Shown here: positions 49,465 to 57,600 of the stretch, one piece after another
How the letters are laid out: each line of letters begins with the position of its first letter
Position numbering within the stretch: the first letter of the stretch is position 1
From: Paracoccaceae bacterium
GTDB taxonomy: Bacteria; Pseudomonadota; Alphaproteobacteria; Rhodobacterales; Rhodobacteraceae
Assembly (NCBI GenBank): GCA_016938875.1
Contig: JAFGTV010000008.1
Coordinates: 1 to 64,000, forward strand
Direction: 5' to 3'
DNA length: 64,000 bases
Made by a program: the position numbers and the translations under genes
The notes under the pieces: model-generated
What the model was told of the DNA's origin: nothing
Databases searched by the model: none
Seen by the model: the letters and a program-made list of their open reading frames with translations, nothing else

Positions 49465-49926
49465 TCAATCCCCCAGCGCGTCCGCCGCCGAGAAGTTGCC
49501 GATGTTGCCCAGCAACTGGCGCACGAACGAGATGCCCTTGACGTTGGACTCGGTCACCCGGCGGTTGAGGGTGATCACGCGGCCATCCTCCAGCCCGAAG
49601 CGTTCGATGTTGCGCACCGTCCCCCCCTCGTCGAACGAGATCGCGACGACCTGGCGGTCGGTCTCCTCCGGGGCGCGGTAGGCGACGGTCGTCCATGCGC
49701 TGGACACGTAATACCACGCGGTATCGCGCATCACCCCCGCCGCCGAGGGCGCGCCGACGGTTTCGGCGACGCTGTCGCGGGTGTCGACGCCCACCACGAT
49801 CTGCGACAACTCGTCGTCGGTGGGGGCAAATCCGTGGTTACGCTCGATCGGGGCGCAGGCGGCCAGCGCCACGGACAACCCGACGATTTGCGCCAGTCGT
49901 GTAAAGAATGCCCGCGGGTATGCCAT
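49465..49926 (-). CDS. bamE: Outer membrane protein assembly factor BamE
   Basis: 153-residue lipoprotein (lipobox LAAC, Cys24) of the BamE/SmpA family, part of the BAM machine that inserts beta-barrels in the outer membrane. The mature part holds the family elements QIVVGVDTRDSVAETVGAPS and VVAISFDEGGTVRNIERF. The start MAYPRAFF gives the signal sequence. It is divergent from the DUF177 gene (82 bp between), an arrangement common in Rhodobacterales. Confidence 0.9.
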   Translation of the reverse strand: MAYPRAFFTRLAQIVGLSVALAACAPIERNHGFAPTDDELSQIVVGVDTRDSVAETVGAPSAAGVMRDTAWYYVSSAWTTVAYRAPEETDRQVVAISFDEGGTVRNIERFGLEDGRVITLNRRVTESNVKGISFVRQLLGNIGNFSAADALGD

Positions 49927-50008
49927 CCCAACCTCTTGCCATGGGGGTTCGTGCCTCCTATCCCGCTTACAGAAGGAATGCCCCCGGTTCAAGAATGGAA
50001 CGTCGCCG

Positions 50009-50554
50009 ATGTCCGATGCCGACCAGACCCCGCAGATCATCCGCCTGTCCGCGTTGACCGGTCGGGGGGCCACGCCGGTGCGGCTGGTGCCCGATGCCGC
50101 CGCCTGTGCCCAGATCGCGAAACGGCTGGGCCTGAACGCCCTGCGCAAGCTGCGCCTGGAGGGCACCCTGCGCCCCGAGGGCGCGCGCGACTGGCGGCTG
50201 GTGGCGCGACTGGGCGCCACGGTGGTGCAGCCCTGCGTGGTGACGCTGGCGCCGGTGACCACCCGGATCGATGTCGATGTGATCCGCACCTATCGCGCCG
50301 ATCTGGCCCCCCTGCCCGAGGACGAAGAGATCGAGATGCCCGAGGACGACACCGAGGAACCGCTGCCCGAAACCCTGGACCTGGCCGCCGTGATGGAAGA
50401 GGCGCTGGCCCTGGCGCTGCCGCTTTATCCCCGCGCCGGGGGGGCCGAACTGGGCGAGGCGGTCTTTGCCGAACCCGGCGCGCAGCCGATGCGCGACGAG
50501 GACACCAAGCCCTTTGCCGGCCTGGCCGATCTCAAGCGGAAACTGGACGGCTGA
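50009..50554 (+). CDS. DUF177 (YceD) family protein
   Basis: 181-residue YceD-like protein encoded just before rpmF, as in most bacteria. The family is linked to ribosome/23S rRNA maturation, but its mechanism is not settled. Segments include RLRLEGTLRPEGARDWRL and QPCVVTLAPVTTRIDV, followed by an acidic stretch (PLPEDEEIEMPEDDTEEPLP) and the C-terminal PFAGLADLKRKLDG. The start MSDADQT is chosen as the frame upstream lies antisense to bamE. rpmF follows after 155 bp, with its own promoter. Confidence 0.88.
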   Translation: MSDADQTPQIIRLSALTGRGATPVRLVPDAAACAQIAKRLGLNALRKLRLEGTLRPEGARDWRLVARLGATVVQPCVVTLAPVTTRIDVDVIRTYRADLAPLPEDEEIEMPEDDTEEPLPETLDLAAVMEEALALALPLYPRAGGAELGEAVFAEPGAQPMRDEDTKPFAGLADLKRKLDG

Positions 50555-50571
50555 AGATACCCAGAAAACAC

Positions 50572-50599
50572 TTGCGCCCAAGCAGAATCGCAGTATGTT
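50572..50599 (+). promoter_or_regulatory. Candidate promoter of rpmF-plsX-fabH
   Basis: TTGCGC (50572-50577), a 16-bp spacer and TATGTT (50594-50599), ending about 110 bp before rpmF. The transcript would have a leader of about 100 nt. The leader contains the small repeat GCGCCTAAGGCGC (50633-50645), a hairpin of GCGCC/GGCGC that could help control L32 levels. Confidence 0.45.
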
Positions 50600-50709
50600 C
50601 CCGGCCTCGCTTGCAAGATGGGTTGAACGCCGCGCCTAAGGCGCTGGACAACGTGTTTTCCCACAGAAAAGAACACCGGGCCAAGGCCCCGAAAAATCGA
50701 GGTTGAGAC

Positions 50710-50919
50710 ATGGCTGTCCCCCAGAACAAAGTCACGCGGTCGCGCCGCAACCAACGCCGCTCGCATGACGCGCTCGTCCCCGGCAACCCGGCCGAGTGCA
50801 CCAATTGCGGCGAGCTGAAGCGCCCGCACCACGTCTGCGCGGCCTGCGGCCATTATGACGACCGCGAGGTCGTGGCCCAGACCGACGAGATCGACCTGGA
50901 CGAAGACGACGCGGCCTAA
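50710..50919 (+). CDS. rpmF: 50S ribosomal protein L32
   Basis: 69-residue L32 with the basic N-terminus [20 protein letters not shown] and a zinc ribbon of two CxxC pairs (CTNCGE and CAACGH). An acidic tail ([11 protein letters not shown]) is common in Alphaproteobacteria. The start follows GAGGTTGAG. It heads the rpmF-plsX-fabH run. Confidence 0.97.
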   Translation: MAVPQNKVTRSRRNQRRSHDALVPGNPAECTNCGELKRPHHVCAACGHYDDREVVAQTDEIDLDEDDAA

Positions 50920-50946
50920 GCCGTCAGGCCGGGCGCGCGTCTCATC

Positions 50947-52050
50947 ATGACCGAAGAACAACGCCAGCAGCTGCGTGCAGCGCCGCGCACCGTGATATCG
51001 GTGGACGCGATGGGTGGTGATCGCGGCCCTTCGGCCGTGGTTGCCGGCATCGCCAAGTCGGCCGCGAAAAACGCCGAGATCCGGTTCATCCTGCACGGCC
51101 AGAAGGACGTGCTGGAGAAACTGGTCTCGCGCCGCAAGGTGCTGGACGGGCGTGTCGAAATCCGCGACGCCGCCGAAGTCGTGACAATGGACGCCAAGCC
51201 CAGCCACGTCATGCGCCACGGGCAGGCCACCTCGATGTGGTCGGCCATCGACAGCGTGCGCAACGGCGAGGCCACCGTTGCCGTGTCCTGCGGCAATACC
51301 GGCGCGCTGATGCTGCTGTCGATCGTGCGGCTGCGCAAGCTGCCGGGCGTCAACCGCCCTGCCATCGCCTGTCTGTGGCCGTCGCGCAATCCGCATGGGT
51401 TCAACGTGATGCTGGATGTGGGCGCGGACGTGCGCGCCGACGAACAGGATCTGCTGCAATATGCGCTGATGGGCGCGTCCTATGCGCGCAACGGGCTGGG
51501 GCTGCACCATCCGCGGGTCGGGTTGCTGAACGTCGGCACCGAGGAAAACAAGGGCCGTGCCGAGCTGAAGGCCGCCCATGACCTGATCGAGGGTCGCGCC
51601 GAGGCCGGCAACTTCGACTTTGTCGGGTTTGTCGAGGGCGGCGATATCCCCTCGGACAGGGTCGATGTGATCGTCACCGACGGGTTCACCGGCAATATCG
51701 CGCTGAAAACCGGCGAGGGCACCGCGCGGCTGATCGGTGATTTCATGCGCGAGGCGTTCAAGGCCACACCGCTGTCGCGCATCGCGGCGCTGCTGGCGAT
51801 CACCTCGCTCAGGCGGCTGAAGAAACGCATCGATCCGCGCCGGGTCAATGGTGGGGTGTTCCTGGGGCTGAACGGCACGGTGGTGAAATCCCACGGGGCC
51901 TCTGATCCCACGGGGGTATCGGCGGCGGTCAAGCTGGCGTTCCAACTGGCCCAGTCCGGTTTTACCGAGCGGCTTGCAGCGCGGGTTGCCTCGGCCGCCC
52001 CCCCGGATAAAGATGTCGCCCTGGGCGATACCGCCGGGAGCATGAAATAA
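50947..52050 (+). CDS. plsX: Phosphate acyltransferase PlsX
   Basis: 367-residue enzyme that makes acyl-phosphate from acyl-ACP for phospholipid synthesis at the membrane. Motifs: ISVDAMGGDRGPSAVVAG near the N-terminus, VSCGNTGALMLLSI, GASYARNGLGLHHPRVGLLN and DVIVTDGFTGNIALKTGEG. It starts 27 bp after rpmF, and fabH follows after 2 bp, so lipid and ribosome genes are linked as in many bacteria. Confidence 0.96.
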   Translation: MTEEQRQQLRAAPRTVISVDAMGGDRGPSAVVAGIAKSAAKNAEIRFILHGQKDVLEKLVSRRKVLDGRVEIRDAAEVVTMDAKPSHVMRHGQATSMWSAIDSVRNGEATVAVSCGNTGALMLLSIVRLRKLPGVNRPAIACLWPSRNPHGFNVMLDVGADVRADEQDLLQYALMGASYARNGLGLHHPRVGLLNVGTEENKGRAELKAAHDLIEGRAEAGNFDFVGFVEGGDIPSDRVDVIVTDGFTGNIALKTGEGTARLIGDFMREAFKATPLSRIAALLAITSLRRLKKRIDPRRVNGGVFLGLNGTVVKSHGASDPTGVSAAVKLAFQLAQSGFTERLAARVASAAPPDKDVALGDTAGSMK

Positions 52051-52052
52051 TC

Positions 52053-53024
52053 ATGGAAAAACGGTCCGTTGTCAGAGGGATCGGGCATTACCTGCCCGAG
52101 CGCGTGGTCGAGAACGCCGAGTTCGAAAAGACCCTTGAGACCTCTGACGAATGGATCCGCAGCCGGTCGGGGATCGAGCGGCGCCATTTCGCCGCCGAGG
52201 GGCAGACCACCTCGGATATGGCGATCCGGGCTGCGCGCGCGGCGCTGGACGATGCCGGGCTGGGCCCCGATGACATCGACGCGATCGTGCTGGCGACCTC
52301 GACCGCCGATCTGACCTTTCCCTCGGCTGCGACCATGGTGCAGGCGGGGCTGGGCATGACGCGCGGCTTTGCCTTTGACGTTCAGGCGGTTTGCGCGGGT
52401 TTCATCTATGCCATGGCCAATGCCAATGCGCTGATCCTGTCGGGCCAGGCCGAGCGGGTGATGGTGATCGGCGCGGAAACCTTCAGCCGGATCATGGACT
52501 GGACCGACCGGGGCACCTGCGTGCTGTTCGGCGACGGCGCCGGCGCACTGATCCTTGAGGCCGCAACCGGCGCGGGCACCCCCGCCGATCGCGGTATCCT
52601 GTCGGTCGATCTGAATTCCGACGGGCGCCAGCGCGACATCCTGTATGTCGATGGCGGCGTGTCCACCGGCATCACCGGCCACCTGCGCATGCAGGGCAAG
52701 GAGGTGTTCCGCCACGCCGTTGAAAAGCTGTCGCAAACCGCCCATACCGCGCTGGAAAAGATCGGCCTCAGCGGCCAGGACGTGGACTGGCTGGTGCCCC
52801 ACCAGGCCAATCTGCGCATCATCAAGGCCACCGCGCAACGTCTGCAACTGCCGATGGAGCGGGTGATCGTCACCGTGCAGGACCACGGCAACACCTCGGC
52901 CGCGTCGATTCCGCTGGCGCTGTCGGTGGGCAAGGCACAGGGCCATATCAAACCCGGCGATCTTTTGGTGACCGAGGCGATCGGCGGCGGGCTGGCCTGG
53001 GGATCGGTGGTTTTGCGCTGGTAG
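52053..53024 (+). CDS. fabH: 3-Oxoacyl-[acyl-carrier-protein] synthase III
   Basis: 323-residue KAS III that starts fatty acid synthesis by condensing acetyl-CoA with malonyl-ACP. The Cys-His-Asn triad is Cys114 (VQAVCAGFIYAM), His near 250 (VPHQANLRI) and Asn near 280 (HGNTSAAS). It starts MEKRSVVRGIGHYLPERVV. Co-transcribed with plsX. Confidence 0.96.
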   Translation: MEKRSVVRGIGHYLPERVVENAEFEKTLETSDEWIRSRSGIERRHFAAEGQTTSDMAIRAARAALDDAGLGPDDIDAIVLATSTADLTFPSAATMVQAGLGMTRGFAFDVQAVCAGFIYAMANANALILSGQAERVMVIGAETFSRIMDWTDRGTCVLFGDGAGALILEAATGAGTPADRGILSVDLNSDGRQRDILYVDGGVSTGITGHLRMQGKEVFRHAVEKLSQTAHTALEKIGLSGQDVDWLVPHQANLRIIKATAQRLQLPMERVIVTVQDHGNTSAASIPLALSVGKAQGHIKPGDLLVTEAIGGGLAWGSVVLRW

Positions 53025-53060
53025 ATTGCCGCTGAAACTCCGCGTTCCAAGCTGTTGATA

Positions 53061-53089
53061 TTGACTCGGAAAATCTTTTCTCCTTAAGC
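53061..53089 (+). promoter_or_regulatory. Candidate promoter of ihfA
   Basis: TTGACT (53061-53066), a 17-bp spacer rich in A/T, and TTAAGC (53084-53089), in the 98-bp gap between fabH and ihfA. The -10 match is weak. Confidence 0.35.
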
Positions 53090-53122
53090 TTGCGCGCAAA
53101 GCCGCAGCCAATGGGGGGCGCC

Positions 53123-53425
53123 ATGACCGACAACACGCTGACACGGATGGACCTGACTGAGGCGGTGTTCCGCGAGGTCGGGCTGTCGCGCAACGAATCC
53201 GCGACGCTGGTGGAAACCGTGCTGCAACACATCTCGGACGCCCTGGTGAAGGGTGAAACCGTCAAGATCTCGTCCTTCGGCACGTTCTCGGTGCGCGAAA
53301 AGGCCGCCCGCGTGGGCCGCAACCCCAAGACCGGCGAAGAGGTGCCGATCCTGCCGCGCCGGGTGCTGACCTTTCGTCCCTCGCATCTGATGAAGGACCG
53401 GGTCGCCGCCGGGAACAAGGGCTAA
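53123..53425 (+). CDS. ihfA: Integration host factor subunit alpha
   Basis: 100-residue HU/IHF-family DNA-bending protein; pairs with IhfB. The signature [20 protein letters not shown] and the beta-arm Pro region [13 protein letters not shown] are present. The ATG at 53123 ([15 protein letters not shown]) gives the usual length, with GGGGGGCG as ribosome site; earlier in-frame ATGs would add an atypical extension. A MerR-type gene follows after 11 bp. Confidence 0.95.
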   Translation: MTDNTLTRMDLTEAVFREVGLSRNESATLVETVLQHISDALVKGETVKISSFGTFSVREKAARVGRNPKTGEEVPILPRRVLTFRPSHLMKDRVAAGNKG

Positions 53426-53436
53426 GGCCCCCGGCG

Positions 53437-54318
53437 ATGGACAAATCGCCCGACGCATTCCGCACCATCAGCGAGGTTTCGGCCTGGCTGGAAACGCCGG
53501 CCCATGTCCTGCGGTTCTGGGAGAGCCGTTTTTCCCAGATCAAGCCCGTGAAACGGGCCGGCGGGCGGCGCTATTACCGCCCCGCCGACATGCAGTTGCT
53601 GGGCGGCATCAAGAAGCTGCTGCACGAGGACGGGCTGACGATCCGCGGCGTGCAGAAAATCCTGCGCGAAGAGGGCGTGCGCTTTGTCGCCGACCTGTCG
53701 CCCTCGCTGGCTGAGGGACCGCTGATCGAGGGGGAAACCACCCCCGACCTGCCGCCCGCCCCCGAGGCGCCGATGCACGAAAACGCCGAGGCCGTCGAAG
53801 ACCCCGCGAATGTCGTGGCGCTGTCGCCCCGTGCGCGGCGCGCGCGCACCCAGGAAAGCCTGCCGGGCCTGGACCAGGTGCCCGATGCGGCAACACCCGA
53901 CATGCCGCAGCCCGCGCCGCCGCCGCCCGAGGCCGCCCCCCCCGCCGCGGAACCGACGCAGGAGGCCGCAGAGGCCGACGCCGAAACGGCCCCAAGGGCC
54001 GCCACGGAACAGACCGCCAGCGACGCGCCCACCGAGGCCCCGCAAGACGCCGCAAAACCCGACGACACTGCCCCGGCCACACCCGAGACCCCTGCGCCCC
54101 GCCCTGCCGGGCCGCTTGGCACGGACTTGCCCGAAACCGATCCCGCCGATGATGATCCGGCCTTTGTCCCGCCTTATCCCGCCGCGCGGACCCGGCTGCG
54201 CGCCGTCGCGGTCCGCCGCGCGCTGGCCGCCGATCCGGCCCGTGCGCAGGGCGCGTTGGCACGGCTGCGCGCGCTGGCCGCGCGGATGGACGACCAGGGT
54301 CAGCGGCCCGAAAAATAA
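53437..54318 (+). CDS. MerR-family transcriptional regulator with a long Pro/Ala/Glu-rich region
   Basis: 293-residue protein. The N-terminal MerR winged helix spans about 8-80: [22 protein letters not shown], then [14 protein letters not shown] (quoted separately, the first in part as [13 protein letters not shown]). Residues about 95-235 are low-complexity, rich in Ala, Pro, Glu, Thr, and probably disordered. A short Arg/Ala-rich helical C-terminus follows ([15 protein letters not shown]). No metal-binding Cys or drug-binding domain is seen. Its place after ihfA is conserved in Alphaproteobacteria. The target genes are unknown. Confidence 0.85.
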   Translation: MDKSPDAFRTISEVSAWLETPAHVLRFWESRFSQIKPVKRAGGRRYYRPADMQLLGGIKKLLHEDGLTIRGVQKILREEGVRFVADLSPSLAEGPLIEGETTPDLPPAPEAPMHENAEAVEDPANVVALSPRARRARTQESLPGLDQVPDAATPDMPQPAPPPPEAAPPAAEPTQEAAEADAETAPRAATEQTASDAPTEAPQDAAKPDDTAPATPETPAPRPAGPLGTDLPETDPADDDPAFVPPYPAARTRLRAVAVRRALAADPARAQGALARLRALAARMDDQGQRPEK

Positions 54319-54333
54319 GATGGGTTTTGCGTC

Positions 54334-54361
54334 TTGCCCCCGCCTGCAAACATGGTATGAC
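54334..54361 (+). promoter_or_regulatory. Candidate promoter of tRNA-Pro
   Basis: TTGCCC (54334-54339), a 16-bp spacer and TATGAC (54356-54361), 11 bp before the mature tRNA start. The pattern is like that of rpmF (TTGCGC, 16 bp, TATGTT). Confidence 0.45.
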
Positions 54362-54372
54362 ACGCCCCACGT

Positions 54373-54449
54373 CGGGCTATGGCGCAGTCTGGTAGCGCGT
54401 CCGTCTGGGGGACGGAAGGTCGCAGGTTCGAGTCCTGCTAGCCCGACCA
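54373..54449 (+). tRNA. tRNA-Pro (GGG)
   Basis: 77-nt cloverleaf with encoded CCA. Acceptor CGGGCTA pairs with TAGCCCG. The D arm is GCGCAGTCTGGTAGCGC, anticodon stem TCCGT/ACGGA with loop CTGGGGG (anticodon GGG), and T arm GCAGGTTCGAGTCCTGC. Confidence 0.95.
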
Positions 54450-54456
54450 ACATCAC

Positions 54457-54498
54457 AACCGCCCGCACCCGAACCGGGGTGCGGGCGGTTCTGGTTTC
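54457..54498 (+). terminator. Rho-independent terminator after tRNA-Pro
   Basis: AACCGCCCGCACCC (54457-54470) pairs perfectly with GGGTGCGGGCGGTT (54477-54490) around a 6-nt loop (14-bp stem), followed by CTGGTTTC. It starts 8 bp after the tRNA. Confidence 0.8.
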
Positions 54499-54525
54499 AG
54501 GCGCCAAACCAGCGGAGGGGATGCG

Positions 54526-55611
54526 ATGACCGGCACCGGGGTTCTGCCTGCCGAACACATCAATCAGCTTGTCGACAGCGGGGCCATCGGCCTGGACGCG
54601 CCATTGGCCGGGGGGCAGGTTCAGCCCGCCTCGCTGGATTTGCGGCTGGGATCCGTGGCGTATCGGGTCCGGGCCTCGTTCCTGACCGGCGCGGGGCGCA
54701 CCGTGGCCGAGCGGCTGGCCGATTTCGAGATGCACCGCATTGATCTGGCCGATGGCGCCGTTCTGGAAAAGGGCTGCGTCTATGTCGTGCCGTTGATGGA
54801 ACGGCTGTCGCTGCCCGACGACATCCAGGCGGTGGCCAACGCCAAAAGCTCGACCGGGCGGCTGGATCTGTTGACCCGCACGATCACCGATGGCGGCGTC
54901 GAATTCGATCGCATCCGCGCGGGCTATGACGGCCCGCTTTATGCCGAGATTTGCCCGCGCTCGTTCTCGGTTCTGGTGCGCCCCGGCCAGCGGCTGAACC
55001 AGATCCGGTTTCGCCGTGGCCATGCGGTGTTGGACGATGCGGCCCTGACCGCGCTGCATGCCGAGGTGGGGCTGGTGCATGGCGGGCCTGCGGTGATCTC
55101 CGAGGGGTTGGGATTTTCCGTCGATCTGCGCCCCGATCAGGGCGACCTGGTCGGCTATCGCGCCAAGCCCCATGCCGGGGTGATCGACCTGGACCGGATC
55201 GGCGCCTATGACCCGGCCGAGTATTGGGAAGAGCTGCGCACCGACAAGGGGCGGATCATCCTCGACCCTGGTGCGTTCTACATCCTGGTCAGCCGCGAAT
55301 CAGTGCATATCCCCCCCGATTACGCCGCCGAAATGGCCCCTTACCTGGCCATGGTGGGCGAGTTCCGGGTGCATTACGCGGGCTTTTTCGACCCCGGTTT
55401 CGGCCATGATGCAGCCGGCGGGGCAGGATCGCGCGGGGTTCTTGAGGTGCGGTGCCACGAGGCGCCCTTTGCCCTGGAACACGGCCAGGTTGTGGGCCGT
55501 CTGGTCTATGAACGTATGGCGGCGCGCCCCGGCACGCTTTACGGGGCGGGGATCGCATCGAACTATCAGGGTCAGGGCCTGAAACTATCCAAGCATTTCC
55601 GCACAGTGTGA
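54526..55611 (+). CDS. dcd: 2'-Deoxycytidine 5'-triphosphate deaminase, long alphaproteobacterial form
   Basis: 361-residue dCTP deaminase-family protein, about twice the size of E. coli Dcd (193). It has two dUTPase-like folds: the N-terminal one with GGQVQPASLDLRLG (family QxSSxDLRLG motif) and ANAKSSTGRLDLLTR, and a second from about 190 with VDLRPDQGDLVGY and YQGQGLKLSKHFRT at the C-terminus. It supplies dUTP/dUMP for thymidylate synthesis. GGAGGGG precedes the ATG. It follows the tRNA-Pro terminator. Confidence 0.88.
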   Translation: MTGTGVLPAEHINQLVDSGAIGLDAPLAGGQVQPASLDLRLGSVAYRVRASFLTGAGRTVAERLADFEMHRIDLADGAVLEKGCVYVVPLMERLSLPDDIQAVANAKSSTGRLDLLTRTITDGGVEFDRIRAGYDGPLYAEICPRSFSVLVRPGQRLNQIRFRRGHAVLDDAALTALHAEVGLVHGGPAVISEGLGFSVDLRPDQGDLVGYRAKPHAGVIDLDRIGAYDPAEYWEELRTDKGRIILDPGAFYILVSRESVHIPPDYAAEMAPYLAMVGEFRVHYAGFFDPGFGHDAAGGAGSRGVLEVRCHEAPFALEHGQVVGRLVYERMAARPGTLYGAGIASNYQGQGLKLSKHFRTV

Positions 55612-55639
55612 CCCGCACGCGCCCGATCTTTCAGCCCTC

Positions 55640-55807
55640 TTTGCTGATTTGAACCTGAAGCAAAAATGGCAATTTTCCACTCTCCCCAAGGTAGAGTTAT
55701 TTAATTACCAATAAATTCAGCCTAATGTAATTTTGTTGCGCGCAATCAGCGTCCTGAATTACCTTCTGCTCACATGCCAAGACGGTATGCCGTCGCATTC
55801 CGGCATG
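55640..55807 (+). promoter_or_regulatory. AT-rich, structured upstream region of the diheme cytochrome gene
   Basis: The stretch from about 55640 to 55740 is far richer in A/T than anything else in the window (for example GTTATTTAATTACCAATAAA). It probably contains the promoter, but no clear -35/-10 pair was found. A nested hairpin follows: CATGCC (55773-55778) with GGCATG (55802-55807) outside, and GACGG (55781-55785) with CCGTC (55790-55794) inside. The hairpin ends 25 bp before the start codon. Confidence 0.45.
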
Positions 55808-55831
55808 TATGGGAGTTCAGGGGGAAACACC

Positions 55832-56638
55832 ATGACAACATTTTCTAAGGGAAGCGCCGCATTCGCGGCTGGCCTCTTTCTGGCCGCCACGACAGCTTTT
55901 GCCAGCGGTATCACCGAAAAAGAGCATGATTACGATATCGACGACGAAGCCGAGTATTACCACAACGGCGCCCCGGCTGTGCCGTCCGAGGCATGGCTTT
56001 TGGCTGCGGGCGGACGCATCTACGACAATTGGTGGGAAGCGTTGGACAAATCGGCGCCGGAATATTTCACCCATCCGTCCTATCCCGAAACCGGAACGCA
56101 AACCGGCGCGGCCACCTGGCGCTGCGTGGAATGCCATGGATGGGACTACAAGGGAGCAGAGGGCGTTTACCGCGCGGGCAGCCATTACACCGGGATCATG
56201 GGGATCGACAGGGCGTTCGGCAAACCGGTGGGCGAAATCTTTGCCCTGCTGCGCGGGCCGGTCCATGCGTATAACCGGGAAATGATCGCGGATGAGGAAC
56301 TGGCCCGGGTTGCGGCCTTTGTGTCGCGTGGGCAGTTCGACATGACCAAATATGTCGACCCGAGCACCCGCCAGATCATCGCCGGTGACGCCGATCGGGG
56401 GCGCAACATCTTTCAGACCATCTGCGCGGCCTGCCATGGGTTCGACGGGCGGCGGCTGAACTGGGGCGGCCCGGGCGAGAACGCCTTTATCGGGACCGAG
56501 GCGACCACGGTGCCCGACGAGGTGTTGAACAAGATCCTGCACTCTCACACGGGTGTGGACATGGCCAACTTGCAGGCCTTCGGCCCGGAGGTGGCAATCG
56601 ACGTGCTGCGATATGTCAGCACCTTGCCGGTCGAGTAA
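55832..56638 (+). CDS. Diheme c-type cytochrome, periplasmic
   Basis: 268-residue exported protein with two haem c sites: Cys98-x2-Cys101-His102 (CVECHGWD) and Cys198-x2-Cys201-His202 (CAACHGFD). A signal peptide spans 1-25 (ending TAFAS). The first site sits in a non-standard N-terminal domain containing WKVCVEC-like residues and GAEGVYRAGSHYTGIMG; the second in a regular cytochrome c fold with GDADRGRNIF. Redox partner and pathway are unknown; no oxidase or dehydrogenase is adjacent. Start MTTFSKG follows AGGGGGAAA. Confidence 0.85.
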   Translation: MTTFSKGSAAFAAGLFLAATTAFASGITEKEHDYDIDDEAEYYHNGAPAVPSEAWLLAAGGRIYDNWWEALDKSAPEYFTHPSYPETGTQTGAATWRCVECHGWDYKGAEGVYRAGSHYTGIMGIDRAFGKPVGEIFALLRGPVHAYNREMIADEELARVAAFVSRGQFDMTKYVDPSTRQIIAGDADRGRNIFQTICAACHGFDGRRLNWGGPGENAFIGTEATTVPDEVLNKILHSHTGVDMANLQAFGPEVAIDVLRYVSTLPVE

Positions 56639-56702
56639 CCACCGCGCCGAAAGATGCGGGCGGCCCCGAAGGGAGGCGGGGCCGCCCGCGCAGGATCAGG
56701 GG

Positions 56703-56921
56703 TCAGAACCGCCCCATGCGCCGGGCAATCTTCATCGCCTGCTGCGCGCGTTTGCGGGTTTCGCGCGTGCGGGCCTGCAGCTTGGGATCGGGCGGGGCAT
56801 CGGGGTGTTGCGCCCCCTGCCCCCGGCGGCTTGCCAGGTCGATCCCGGCATCCACGCCCTTGTTCATCAGCTTGCGCATCACGATGCGCACCGCCATGTT
56901 GATCAGTCCGTTGGCATTCAT
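56703..56921 (-). CDS. Small basic hypothetical protein after scpB
   Basis: 72-residue protein, mostly helical and basic. It begins MNANGLINMAVRIVMRKLMN, an amphipathic or weakly hydrophobic helix, and ends in an Arg/Lys-rich helix (TRETRKRAQQAMKIARRMGRF). The start follows GGGAGAG. It lies 25 bp after scpB and is probably co-transcribed. No family was recognised; membrane or nucleic-acid association is possible. Confidence 0.65.
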   Translation of the reverse strand: MNANGLINMAVRIVMRKLMNKGVDAGIDLASRRGQGAQHPDAPPDPKLQARTRETRKRAQQAMKIARRMGRF

Positions 56922-56946
56922 CGCATCTCTCCCTTTGGGTCGCGGC

Positions 56947-57597
56947 TCAGCTTTCGTCCTCGAACATATCGCTTTGGCCATCCTCGCCCGCCTCGTCGTC
57001 CTCACTCGGCGCGCCGGGCAGCGGCCGGCTGTCCAACAGCCCCGCCGCGCGCAGCTCTTTCAGGCCGGGCAGGTCGCGCGCGCTTTCCAGGCCAAAGTGA
57101 TCCAGGAACGTCTCGGTCACGACATAGGTCACCGGGCGGCCCGGCGTCATGCGCCGGCGGCCAAAGCGGATCCATTCCAGTTCCAGCAACTGGTCCACCG
57201 TGCCGCGGCTGACCGACACGCCGCGGATCTCTTCGATTTCGGCGCGGGTGACGGGTTGATGGTAGGCCACGATGGCCAGCGTCTCGATCGCGGCGCGCGA
57301 CAGCTTGCGGGTCTCGACGGTTTCCTTTTGCATCAGAAAGCCCAGGTCGGGTGCCGTGCGCAAAACCCAGGCCTCGCCCACCTTGACCACCTGCACCCCG
57401 CGCCCCTGATAGCGGCGGCGCAGCAGCGCCAGCGCCTCGGCGGCGTCACAGCCGTGGGGCATGCGCGCGTTCAACTCGGCCACGCGCACAGGCTCGGCGC
57501 TGGCGAACAGGATCGCCTCGACCATGCGTTCCTGCTCGGCCAGGGGGGGGGCCTCGAACAGGCTTTCTTCGCGTTCGGTGCGGTCATCGGCGGGCAT
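56947..57597 (-). CDS. scpB: Segregation and condensation protein B
   Basis: 216-residue ScpB, a tandem winged-helix subunit of the SMC-ScpAB condensin complex. Segments: ERMVEAILFASAEPVRVAEL, AIETLAIVAYHQPVTRAEIEEIRGV (quoted in part: VAYHQPVTRAEIEEIRG) and GRPVTYVVTETFLDHFGL. Its start lies 3 bp after the stop of scpA. Ends with an acidic tail (EDDEAGEDGQ). Confidence 0.93.
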   Translation of the reverse strand: MPADDRTEREESLFEAPPLAEQERMVEAILFASAEPVRVAELNARMPHGCDAAEALALLRRRYQGRGVQVVKVGEAWVLRTAPDLGFLMQKETVETRKLSRAAIETLAIVAYHQPVTRAEIEEIRGVSVSRGTVDQLLELEWIRFGRRRMTPGRPVTYVVTETFLDHFGLESARDLPGLKELRAAGLLDSRPLPGAPSEDDEAGEDGQSDMFEDES

Positions 57598-57600
57598 TGC

